A stretch of DNA of 12,836 nt from JBGTKH01 sp041744735 (GTDB lineage: Bacteria > Planctomycetota > Planctomycetia > Pirellulales > Pirellulaceae), in contig JBGTKH010000349.1 of assembly GCA_041744735.1 (NCBI GenBank), positions 1-12,836 on the forward strand, written 5' to 3'. Positions 5,542 through 12,836 of this stretch are shown here, piece by piece (the stretch's first letter is position 1; the number at the start of each line of letters is the position of its first letter). The notes beneath the pieces were generated by a model. It worked only from the letters and a program-made list of their open reading frames with translations. It did not search any database and was not told where the DNA came from. The translations under genes and the position numbers were made by a program.

Positions 5542-8019
5542 ATGTTCGCCACTCTTCAACGGGCATTATTCGTCGCGCTGGTCACAGCGACCGTCAGCAC
5601 CGTGGCGCATAGTGCCGAGCGAATCGCGCTTCTGCCGGCGCAGATTTCACTCTCCACCTCAGAATCTTGGCAACGATTAGTTGTGGAACGAGTGAGCGAT
5701 GAACAGTTTGTCGGCGACGTCACTGTCGATACGGAGTTTTCGAGCAGCGACGAACAAGTCGTTCAAATTCGCAGCGGTGTCGCAGTTCCCGTCGGCGATG
5801 GCACGGCGACGATCACTGCGAAAGTGGGCGATGCCACCGCGACGTCCTCAGTGACTGTTACTGGGCAAGGGAAATCGTTTCAGTGGAGCTTCCGTAATCA
5901 CGTTGAATCGGTGCTCTCGAAAACTGGTTGCAACGGCGGCGCATGTCACGGGGCGCGGGCCGGACAAAAAGGTTTTCGCCTTACGCTATTCGGTTTCGAT
6001 CTCGACGCGGACTATTCGTATCTCACGCGGCAAGCCGGCGGACGGCGGATTGTGCCGAGTGATCCGGGCCGCAGCTTGATTCTTACCAAGCCCACGGGCG
6101 TGATTCCGCACAAAGGCGGCGTACGCTTCGAGCCGCAGTCGCTGGAATATCGCGTGCTGGTCGAGTGGATCGCTGCGGGCGTGCCGGGGCCGAGCGACAC
6201 TGATCCAACGATTCAGAGAGTCGAGGTACTTCCGAAGTATTCGCGACAGAAGGTGGGCACGCAGCAACAGTTGATCGTGCTGGCCCACTTCAGCGACGGG
6301 CACACGGAAGACGTCACGCACTGGGCCAAGTACACGTCGGTGCACATGAGCGTGGCGTCGGTCGGTGAACAGGGACAAGTGGACATCACCGGCTCGGGTG
6401 AAGGCGCAATCAAAGTTTGGTACTTGAATCACAATGTGCTGGCGTTTCTGAGCGTGCCGTACGACAACGCCGTGCCGCCCGAAGTTTTCGCCAATGCCGA
6501 GCGGCGGAATTTCATCGACGAGTTGATCCTGAAGAAACTGGAAAGCCTAAATCTTCCGCCATCGCCGCCAGCCGATGACGCGACGTTTATCCGCCGCGTG
6601 TTCCTGGACACAATCGGCGTGCTGCCCACGGCCGATGAAGTTCGCGCATTTCTGGCCGACACGTCGCCTGACAAACGCGACCGGCTGATCGACGACTTGC
6701 TCGCGCGGCCCGAGTTCGTGGACTACTGGACGTACAAGTGGTCCGACCTGTTGTTGGTCAGCGGCGACCGACTGCGGCCCAAAGCGGTCGAGACGTACTA
6801 CGCATGGATTCGCCAGCGAGTTGCGAACAACACACCTTGGGATCAGTTCGTACGCGAGATCGTCACGGCCAGTGGCAGCACATTGGAAAACGGCGCGGCG
6901 AACTTCTACGCCCTGCATCAAGATCCGACCGAGATGTCCGAAACCGTGTCGCAGGCGTTTATGGGGCTGTCGATTAACTGTGCCAAGTGCCACAACCATC
7001 CGTTGGAAAAATGGACCAACGATCAATACTACGGCATGGCCAACCTGTTTGCGCGCGTGCGAGCCAAAGGTTGGGGCGGCGATTTCCGCAGCGGCGACGG
7101 TGAGCGAGTCATCTTCTGCGACACGCAAGGCGAACTGATCCAACCCAGCCTCGGCCGTCCACAACCACCGCGGTCACTCGACGCCGAGCCACTTGAGTTC
7201 GACGCGACCGCCGACCGCCGCATCTATTTGGCCGAGTGGTTGACTTCACCTGATAATCCGTACTTTGCCCGCGCGATCACCAACCGCATCTGGGCTAACT
7301 TCTTTGGCGTCGGGCTGGTTGAGAAAGTGGATGACATGCGCGTGACCAACCCGGCCAGCAACGAAGAACTGTTGGACGCCACGGCCAGCTACCTGGTCGA
7401 GCATCACTTCGACTTGAAAGAGTTGATGCGCGCCATCCTGCAATCCGCCGCCTACCAGCGCAGCAGCCAGTCGCTGCCGGAGAACAAACCCGACGAGCGT
7501 TTCTACTCGCGCTACTACCCGCGACGATTGAAGGCGGAAGTTTTGATCGACGCCCTCTCGCAAGTCACCGGCGTGCCGACTCCGTTCAAGACCAGCGACA
7601 ACAAGGAGATGCCCAGCGGCACCCGCGCCCTGCAGCTCACCGATTCGTCGACGGTTTCCTACTTCCTCTCCACCTTCGGCCGCCCCGAGCGTCTGATCAC
7701 CTGCGACTGCGAACGCAGCGACGAACCAAGCATGACTCAAGTCCTGCACATCTACAACGGCGACACGCTGAACCAAAAGCTGCAAGCCAAAGACAACCGC
7801 ATCGACAAACTGCTCGCCGCCAATGTCGACGACAGCCAACTGATCGACGACCTCTACCTCGCCGCCCTTTCCCGCCCGCCCACCGATTCGGAAAAGTCAA
7901 AACTGCTCTCCGCCTTCGCCGAAACAATACGTTCCGAAAATCCCGGCGATGCACGCCCGCTCATCGAAGACCTTTACTGGAGCGTCCTCAGCAGCCGAGA
8001 GTTTCTGTTCAATCATTAG
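5542..8019 (+). CDS. Exported BIG2/planctomycete-cytochrome DUF1549-DUF1553 protein
   Basis: A large secreted protein of 825 residues. Domain order: a Sec signal peptide (1-25, ending AHSA), a bacterial Ig-like BIG2-type region (about 29-112), a planctomycete cytochrome-type segment around C130-N-G-G-A-C135-H136, a further beta region with Ig-like character (about 205-310), DUF1549 (from FIDELILKKL at 324 to about 530) and DUF1553 (from YLAEWLTSPDNPYFARAITN at 562 to about 820). DUF1549 contains a canonical c-type heme motif C480-A-K-C483-H484 followed by NHPLEKW. The first site has CX4CH spacing instead. The start has GGGAG at 5531-5535, six bases before the ATG; the long upstream in-frame extension (to 5209) overlaps DUF1501 and is rejected. 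The protein probably works in the periplasm or at the cell surface with the DUF1501 product, but substrate and reaction are unknown. Confidence 0.9.
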   Translation: MFATLQRALFVALVTATVSTVAHSAERIALLPAQISLSTSESWQRLVVERVSDEQFVGDVTVDTEFSSSDEQVVQIRSGVAVPVGDGTATITAKVGDATATSSVTVTGQGKSFQWSFRNHVESVLSKTGCNGGACHGARAGQKGFRLTLFGFDLDADYSYLTRQAGGRRIVPSDPGRSLILTKPTGVIPHKGGVRFEPQSLEYRVLVEWIAAGVPGPSDTDPTIQRVEVLPKYSRQKVGTQQQLIVLAHFSDGHTEDVTHWAKYTSVHMSVASVGEQGQVDITGSGEGAIKVWYLNHNVLAFLSVPYDNAVPPEVFANAERRNFIDELILKKLESLNLPPSPPADDATFIRRVFLDTIGVLPTADEVRAFLADTSPDKRDRLIDDLLARPEFVDYWTYKWSDLLLVSGDRLRPKAVETYYAWIRQRVANNTPWDQFVREIVTASGSTLENGAANFYALHQDPTEMSETVSQAFMGLSINCAKCHNHPLEKWTNDQYYGMANLFARVRAKGWGGDFRSGDGERVIFCDTQGELIQPSLGRPQPPRSLDAEPLEFDATADRRIYLAEWLTSPDNPYFARAITNRIWANFFGVGLVEKVDDMRVTNPASNEELLDATASYLVEHHFDLKELMRAILQSAAYQRSSQSLPENKPDERFYSRYYPRRLKAEVLIDALSQVTGVPTPFKTSDNKEMPSGTRALQLTDSSTVSYFLSTFGRPERLITCDCERSDEPSMTQVLHIYNGDTLNQKLQAKDNRIDKLLAANVDDSQLIDDLYLAALSRPPTDSEKSKLLSAFAETIRSENPGDARPLIEDLYWSVLSSREFLFNH

Positions 8020-8111
8020 CCACGCTGTCAAGCTGTCGCGCGGTCAATACTATTGCCCGGCATGCGAAAAACTCGGATACTTGGCGTATTCAATGGGAAA
8101 GGGATACGGCG

Positions 8112-8579
8112 ATGACTGCCTCTGTTATAGACACCGACCTGCGCGACCGCTTTGAGCAGCTTAAGCAACAGTGGAAAGGGCAGTCGCGATACCTTTCCAA
8201 TGCCGCCCAGATGGCGATGCTTTGGCCGTATCAACAGATCATCGGCATGGGACCCGACGTTCTCCCGCTGATACTGGCGGAACTGAGTCGCGACACAGAT
8301 CATTGGTTCTGGGCACTGCAAGCCATCTCAAACGAGAATCCGGTAGCTCCCGCAGCCGCTGGCAAAGTTGATCAAATGGCCCGAGCGTGGATTGATTGGG
8401 GACAACGCAAGGGGTTGATTCCTGATGATTCGGGCGACGTTCAATTGTGCGAAGGTCGACTATTCATCCGCCGCCTGGAACCCGGCATTTCGCAGATCCG
8501 TAAATCCTTGCTTGAGCGGGCGGATGTCGTAGCCGAGTTCTTTGAGAATGTCGGCGGCCACCAGCACTCGGCGGCCTGA
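8112..8579 (+). CDS. Small conserved accessory protein, C-terminus probably run-on
   Basis: A 155-residue frame whose first ~100 residues look like a real soluble protein. It has an N-terminal helix (LRDRFEQLKQQWKG), then FLS/YLSN-type, MAMLWPYQQIIGMGPDVLPLI, DHWFWALQAISNENPV and a final helix MARAWIDWGQRKGLI. I recall this pattern (IIGMGP...DHWFWAL..ITGENPV...W..WG) from short uncharacterised proteins in cyanobacteria and planctomycetes, often beside a DUF7689-type protein. That partner is not in the window. Homologues as I remember them end close to the WG...GLI helix. Here the frame continues about 50 residues, of which the last 40 or so (from 8460) are antisense to the rhodanese gene, so the natural stop may have been lost. 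The ribosome site is weak (GGGA about eight bases upstream). Function is unknown. Confidence 0.65.
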   Translation: MTASVIDTDLRDRFEQLKQQWKGQSRYLSNAAQMAMLWPYQQIIGMGPDVLPLILAELSRDTDHWFWALQAISNENPVAPAAAGKVDQMARAWIDWGQRKGLIPDDSGDVQLCEGRLFIRRLEPGISQIRKSLLERADVVAEFFENVGGHQHSAA

Positions 8580-8858
8580 GGCACAGTGGCAGTAGATGAT
8601 TTTCCGTTTGTCGAGTTGCTCGCCAAGTTCCGCCGCGGCGGCGCCCTCGCGCAGTTTGCTCAGCGGCAGCAGCGTGGCCTGCTTCAGGTGCCCGGCTTTC
8701 CATTCTGACTCTTCGCGGACGTCGAGCAGCACGGCCTGCTTGTCGTTCAGCCGTGACTTGACGTCGTCGAGCGAATCTTTGGTGTGCTCCGCCGCTTTAC
8801 CGTACGACGAAAGAACGCACAACGCAACGAACACGAACAGCGAGTATTGGCCAATCAT
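8460..8858 (-). CDS. Periplasmic single-domain rhodanese-like protein
   Basis: A 132-residue protein with an N-terminal signal sequence (about 1-23, hydrophobic FVFVALCVLSSYGKAA) and one complete rhodanese domain. The domain contains LLDVREESEWKAGHL (44-58) and the active-site loop C92-A-S-G-R-R97, so the catalytic cysteine is present. Such proteins transfer or bind sulfane sulfur, or serve as persulfide carriers; exported single-domain forms have varied, often undefined, roles. The start at 8858 is preferred to an upstream in-frame ATG at 8900 because AAAGGA lies six bases upstream and the signal peptide then begins cleanly; the longer form would overlap asnS. It follows asnS on the same strand after 38 bases, so co-transcription is likely. 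Its 3' end overlaps the opposite-strand gene at 8112-8579 by 120 bases. Confidence 0.87.
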   Translation of the reverse strand: MIGQYSLFVFVALCVLSSYGKAAEHTKDSLDDVKSRLNDKQAVLLDVREESEWKAGHLKQATLLPLSKLREGAAAAELGEQLDKRKIIYCHCASGRRVLVAADILKELGYDIRPLKQGFTDLRNAGFQAADE

Positions 8859-8896
8859 ACAACGTCCTTTCGAGGTGAATTCGCACGCACCGATCA

Positions 8897-10288
<1,392 letters not shown>

Positions 10289-10313
10289 GCCTAGATCACT
10301 CCGTCGATTGCGA

Positions 10314-10514
10314 TTAACGGCTCAATTCTCGCAGTAACTTGTCAAGCACTTCGCCGCTGCGCCGGGACTGTGCCCGAGCCATTTCATAGAGCTCCCACAT
10401 TTTCTCGGTTTCGCAGTTGTTGCTCGTTGGGACGAATTCTTCTAAAACGCTGAGGGAAATACTTGCTTCTCGAATTCTGTAGCTTCCGACACCGTTGTAT
10501 TGCATTGTGGACAT
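10314..10514 (-). pseudogene. Likely displaced C-terminal part of the small membrane protein
   Basis: A 66-codon frame overlapping the end of the preceding frame. It starts with an ATG directly after an in-frame TAG (TAGATG), so it cannot simply extend upstream. Its second half, EKMWELYEMARAQSRRSGEV then LDKLLRELSR, reads as a well-formed amphipathic helix of the sort expected at the end of the membrane protein encoded at 10704. A single-base shift after about 10518 would join the two into a protein of roughly 125-130 residues. It ends 25 bases before the asnS start. It could instead be a small independent gene, but no clear ribosome site precedes its ATG. Confidence 0.4.
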
Positions 10515-10704
10515 CTAGAACCAGAAAAAACAGTCTGTTTCGCCGCAGAACACGTTTCACCTGCGAGCGCGCGGTTCCCGCAACGAACCAGGCAACCGCC
10601 GAGAAAACCAACCCGAAAACACTGGCCACGTTTCCCCAGTTATCCGTCAACCAAGTCCACATGACAATGGCAACCGAGAACATTGTTGGGGTTTTTCCGC
10701 GCAC
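10384..10704 (-). CDS. Small membrane-anchored protein, probably frame-disrupted at its C-terminus
   Basis: A 106-residue frame starting at GTG (10702-10704), with in-frame ATGs at residues 8 and 15 as alternatives. The N-terminal half looks real: MWTWLTDNWGNVASVFGLVF begins a single membrane helix (about 22-44, SVFGLVFSAVAWFVAG). A basic helix on the cytoplasmic side follows (TARSQVKRVLRRN). This resembles a loose class of short 'WL.ENWGN.ASV.GL' one-helix proteins with an alpha-helical tail. From about residue 63 onward the sequence becomes rich in R, N and Q and no longer looks like protein. The overlapping -1/+1 frame at 10314-10514 does, which suggests a frameshift. The function is unknown. 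The gene lies 62 bases downstream of the second DUF1501 gene and upstream of asnS, on the same strand. Confidence 0.5.
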   Translation of the reverse strand: MRGKTPTMFSVAIVMWTWLTDNWGNVASVFGLVFSAVAWFVAGTARSQVKRVLRRNRLFFLVLDVHNAIQRCRKLQNSRSKYFPQRFRRIRPNEQQLRNRENVGAL

Positions 10705-10766
10705 TCGCCTTCGCGGTCAACGTCGAAAGGCGCGTCCGCTGGAATTGTACCTACTTGCTGGCACTT

Positions 10767-12176
10767 TTAGAATAACGCCTCGATGACCGGGCTGCGTTCG
10801 GCCAGCTTGATGATGTCTTGCGGCAATTGCGTTTGCAGCCGCAGTTCGCCGACGTCGAACAGCGTGTGCATCACGGTGCCCAGTAGATGTTCGGGCGAGT
10901 AGGGTTCCGTGGCCGGCCGCGTGGCTTGGCTGTCTGACTGGCCGATGACCTGGCCCATGCGGAGACCGCCGCCGGCAAATAACAGCGAGGTCAGCTCGCC
11001 GTAATGATCGCGGCCGCCGTTGTTGTTGATCCGCGGTGTGCGGCCCATCTCGCCGGTAACAATCAGCAGAATCTTGTCGCTCAGGCCGCGATCGTGTACG
11101 TCTTGAATAAATGCGCTGACAGCGTGATCCACCTGATTGCCCATCGGCCACATGCCGGTCATGTTTTTGGGGCTGTTGTTGTTGGCGTGCATGTCCCAGC
11201 CGCAATCCGAGACCGTAACAAAGCCGCAGCCTGCTTCGCACAGGCGGCGGGCCAGCAGCATCTGGCGACCGAGCAAATTCGATGCTCGCCGCATGTCGTA
11301 GTAGCGCTGAATGTCCCCGGCGCGGAAGATGTGCGTGGTGTCGTAACGTTCGACCGTGCGAGGATCCTCTTTCGACAAATCAAAGGCCTCGGCCACGCCG
11401 CGAGTGATCACGTCGAAGGCCTGCTGCTGGAACTTGTCGGCGCCGTCCAGTTCACCGGTCACGTCAACTTGCCGCTTGATGCGGTCCAGCCCGGCAAGCA
11501 AGTTGCGGCGGTCGGAGAGCCGCTCGGGCGTGATCTTCAACTCCATATTCTGCTTAAGTTGCCCGCCGCCGCTGGGATTGAACGCAGCGTACGGCGCGCC
11601 CAAATCGCCGGGGTCCGTCAGCGTCGGCAGAGCGCCGGTCTCGAAATTACTTTCCAACTTCAGCCCATCCTGCACTGCCTCGGGCAGCACCAGCACGTTT
11701 GACGGCATTCCGGTTTGTGGATGATTCGTGCCGGCCACGCGCGAGTAAACGGAGCCCATCGCCGACTTCAGCGGATTGCCGCCGCTGGTGACGCTCAGGT
11801 ACGTGTGACCCGAATTCTTCGACCCGTACGACCGCAACACCGCGATCTTGTCGGTCATCGCCGCGAGTTTTGGAAATGTGCCACCGAACGTGATGCCGGG
11901 CAAATTCGTCTGCACCTCGCCGGTCACGCTGCGAATCTCCGCCGGCGCGGTCATCTTCGGGTCAAAGAATTCAATGTGCGACGGACCGCCTTGCAGGAAC
12001 AGCAACACCACCGACTTGTCCGTGACCGCATGCCCCGCGGCCGCCGCAGAGGCTCGCGCGGCCATCAACCCCGGCAACGTCAAACCACCCAACGCCAAAC
12101 TGCCCACTCGCAGAAAATCGCGGCGGCTGTACCCCTGACAATTCCGGTCATCCTGGCGATCCCTCAGCGTGAACAT
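10767..12176 (-). CDS. DUF1501 family exported protein (second copy, no DUF1549 partner in window)
   Basis: This 469-residue DUF1501 protein has a twin-arginine-type leader (SRRDFLRVG, R18-R19) followed by the hydrophobic stretch SLALGGLTLPGLMAARASAAAA. Family marks are VVLLFLQGGPSHIEFFDPK (about 56-74), NSGHTYLSV, LLARRLCEAGCGFVTV, a DMHANNN segment, GEMGRTPRI (375-383) and GGRDHYG. It shares the architecture of the copy at 4061-5437 but differs through most of the middle, so it is a distinct subfamily rather than a recent duplicate. The ATG has GGAG (complement of 12184-12187) seven bases upstream. Upstream it is divergent from the DUF433 gene. No DUF1549/1553 gene lies on either side within the window, and the nearest one belongs to the other copy. 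Predicted location is periplasmic or cell surface. Activity is not established. Confidence 0.9.
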   Translation of the reverse strand: MFTLRDRQDDRNCQGYSRRDFLRVGSLALGGLTLPGLMAARASAAAAGHAVTDKSVVLLFLQGGPSHIEFFDPKMTAPAEIRSVTGEVQTNLPGITFGGTFPKLAAMTDKIAVLRSYGSKNSGHTYLSVTSGGNPLKSAMGSVYSRVAGTNHPQTGMPSNVLVLPEAVQDGLKLESNFETGALPTLTDPGDLGAPYAAFNPSGGGQLKQNMELKITPERLSDRRNLLAGLDRIKRQVDVTGELDGADKFQQQAFDVITRGVAEAFDLSKEDPRTVERYDTTHIFRAGDIQRYYDMRRASNLLGRQMLLARRLCEAGCGFVTVSDCGWDMHANNNSPKNMTGMWPMGNQVDHAVSAFIQDVHDRGLSDKILLIVTGEMGRTPRINNNGGRDHYGELTSLLFAGGGLRMGQVIGQSDSQATRPATEPYSPEHLLGTVMHTLFDVGELRLQTQLPQDIIKLAERSPVIEALF

Positions 12177-12282
12177 GGCGTGTCTCCGGTGTCTGCCGTG
12201 AAATCAGCGGCGTGCGCGCTTCGTGCACGTCACTGGCCTAACATATCAAAATCGGCTGATGGGAGCAAGCTTTCCAGATAAT

Positions 12283-12296
12283 CGGTAGTGATACCG
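12283..12296. promoter_or_regulatory. Short palindrome, candidate operator before the DUF433 gene
   Basis: CGGTA-GTGA-TACCG is a perfect inverted repeat with 5-base arms and a 4-base centre. It lies just upstream of a TAGAAT at 12301-12306 that could be the -10 box of the DUF433 gene, so a protein bound here would cover the -35 region. Autoregulatory palindromes are common upstream of antitoxin genes. The role is inferred from position; the motif is short enough to occur by chance. The rest of the 173-base divergent gap (12177-12349) shows no gene. Confidence 0.35.
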
Positions 12297-12349
12297 TTTG
12301 TAGAATGGAACAGGGCAGAAACGTGTGGCGGAAGAAAGGAAGGCTGCGA

Positions 12350-12679
12350 ATGCGTCAACCTCGTATCGTCGATGTGGGCGACGGCCCGAAGATTGAGGGC
12401 ACGCGCATTACTGTCTACACGGTGCTCGAATACCTTCGCGCGGGACGCACCCGTGACTGGATTGCCGCATTGCTAAACCTTTCGTCGCAGCAAGTCCAAA
12501 CGGCAATTGACTACATCAAACAACATCAGGTTGAAGTAGACGCCGAGTATCAAAAGATCCTGGCACGAATCCGCCGTGGTAATTCACCGCAGATCGAAGC
12601 GAAACTGAGCGAGAATCGGGAAAAGGTTCGAGCGCGGCTTGCGCAACCGAATGCGGTCACCGAGCCGGCGTCTAAATGA
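12350..12679 (+). CDS. DUF433 domain antitoxin-like protein
   Basis: A 109-residue protein with a DUF433 domain (about residues 5-60): IVDVGDGPKIEGTRITVYTV, then LEYLRAGRTRDWIAALLNLS and a helix-turn-helix-like SSQQVQTAIDYIKQH. A charged helical tail follows (EYQKILARIRRGNSPQIEAKL...). DUF433 proteins are small winged-helix-like DNA binders, commonly the antitoxin of a pair with a DUF5615 PIN-like toxin encoded immediately downstream. The start ATG at 12350 is chosen for the strong AAAGGAAGG (12335-12343) six bases upstream, over an in-frame ATG at 12305. The stop overlaps the next ATG (ATGA at 12676-12679), the usual coupling for a toxin gene, but that downstream frame ends after ten codons. 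The antitoxin is therefore apparently intact and orphaned. Confidence 0.85.
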   Translation: MRQPRIVDVGDGPKIEGTRITVYTVLEYLRAGRTRDWIAALLNLSSQQVQTAIDYIKQHQVEVDAEYQKILARIRRGNSPQIEAKLSENREKVRARLAQPNAVTEPASK

Positions 12680-12708
12680 TTCGCATCATGTCCGACACTG
12701 CACTTTAG
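12676..12708 (+). pseudogene. Ten-codon stub at the expected toxin position (DUF5615-like start)
   Basis: An ATG overlapping the DUF433 stop (ATGA) opens a frame that reads MIRIMSDTAL and then TAG. DUF5615 PIN-like toxins, the usual partners of DUF433, typically start with a strand and first acidic residue of the form M-[IKR]-[IRL]-[IL]-[LM]-x-D. The stub fits that pattern, with the acidic residue at D7. The homology is lost after about eight codons. The simplest reading is a toxin gene truncated by deletion, leaving its first codons. The evidence is short, and chance is possible. Confidence 0.4.
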
Positions 12709-12733
12709 GCCATCGCCTGGTTGGTGTTGGCGA

Positions 12734-12836
12734 TTATAAGCAGAGGCTGAGGATGTTGGCGACTAGGTCGCGGAATTTGTGTGTGTCGGGGGTGCGGGGC
12801 AGAACCGCAAGGAATTGTTTTTCCAGCATTTCTCGG
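12734..12836 (-). CDS. C-terminal end of an unknown protein (partial, cut by window edge)
   Basis: On the minus strand an open frame enters from the right edge and stops at TAA (complement of 12734-12736). It gives the last 33 residues, which include EMLEKQFLAVLPRTPDTHKF and end with LVANILSLCL. The composition is protein-like, with an amphipathic helix, a PRTPD turn and a hydrophobic helix at the end, while the neighbouring frames look random. I do not recognise the family. It converges on the DUF433 locus with only 25 bases between the toxin stub and its stop. Its arrival may be linked to the loss of the toxin, but this cannot be tested here. Confidence 0.5.
   Translation of the reverse strand, partial: REMLEKQFLAVLPRTPDTHKFRDLVANILSLCL

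Noticed and set aside
7949..8155. A 68-codon frame with a zinc-finger-like CPAC...CLC..H pattern
   Set aside because: It starts inside the DUF1553 coding region in another frame and ends inside the next gene. It lacks a ribosome site, and only the middle lies in non-coding DNA; the cysteine pattern is probably chance.
11004..11702. A 232-codon plus-strand open frame
   Set aside because: It is antisense to the second DUF1501 gene and has no protein-family features.

Overview
The window looks like a piece of a planctomycete chromosome, most likely Pirellulales-like. The reasons are the moderately high GC content, two DUF1501 proteins with twin-arginine-type leaders, a large DUF1549/DUF1553 cytochrome-like secreted protein, and short palindromic repeats between genes. 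This assignment is inference from gene content, since no rRNA or other phylogenetic marker was used.

Layout from left to right. (1) The last 37 codons of an unknown + strand gene converge on a complete PAP2-family membrane phosphatase (169-843, -). (2) A long imperfect palindrome (917-1005) lies in the divergent gap before an ArnT-type GT39 glycosyltransferase (1109-2926, +). (3) A small two-gene cassette (3109-3908, +) has its own extended -10 promoter and pairs a HEPN-domain protein with an overlapping uncharacterised partner. (4) A secreted-protein pair follows: DUF1501 (4061-5437) and a BIG2/cytochrome/DUF1549/DUF1553 protein (5542-8019), separated by a second palindromic repeat (5452-5517). 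(5) A small accessory gene (8112-8579, +) runs 120 bases into the end of the opposite-strand rhodanese gene. (6) A minus-strand block reads, in transcription order, a second DUF1501 gene (12176-10767), a small and probably frame-disrupted membrane protein (10704-10314), asparaginyl-tRNA synthetase asnS (10288-8897) and a periplasmic single-domain rhodanese (8858-8460). (7) A DUF433 antitoxin-like gene (12350-12679, +) is followed by what looks like a ten-codon stub of its toxin. The C-terminus of an unknown gene (12734-12836, -) enters from the right edge.

How the genes fit together. The DUF1501 and DUF1549/1553 products are both predicted to be exported and belong to the large paired 'planctomycete cytochrome' protein sets, whose biochemistry is not established. 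The PAP2 phosphatase and the GT39 enzyme both belong to families that act on polyprenyl- or lipid-phosphate substrates at the membrane. The most interesting accessory content is the HEPN cassette, whose HEPN protein lacks the usual RNase motif and whose partner is not a recognisable nucleotidyltransferase. Also of interest are several half-broken small modules: DUF433 without an intact toxin, the 8112 gene without a clean end or partner, and the frame-split membrane protein. No CRISPR array, tRNA, rRNA, intact transposase, phage gene or complete novel defence system was seen.
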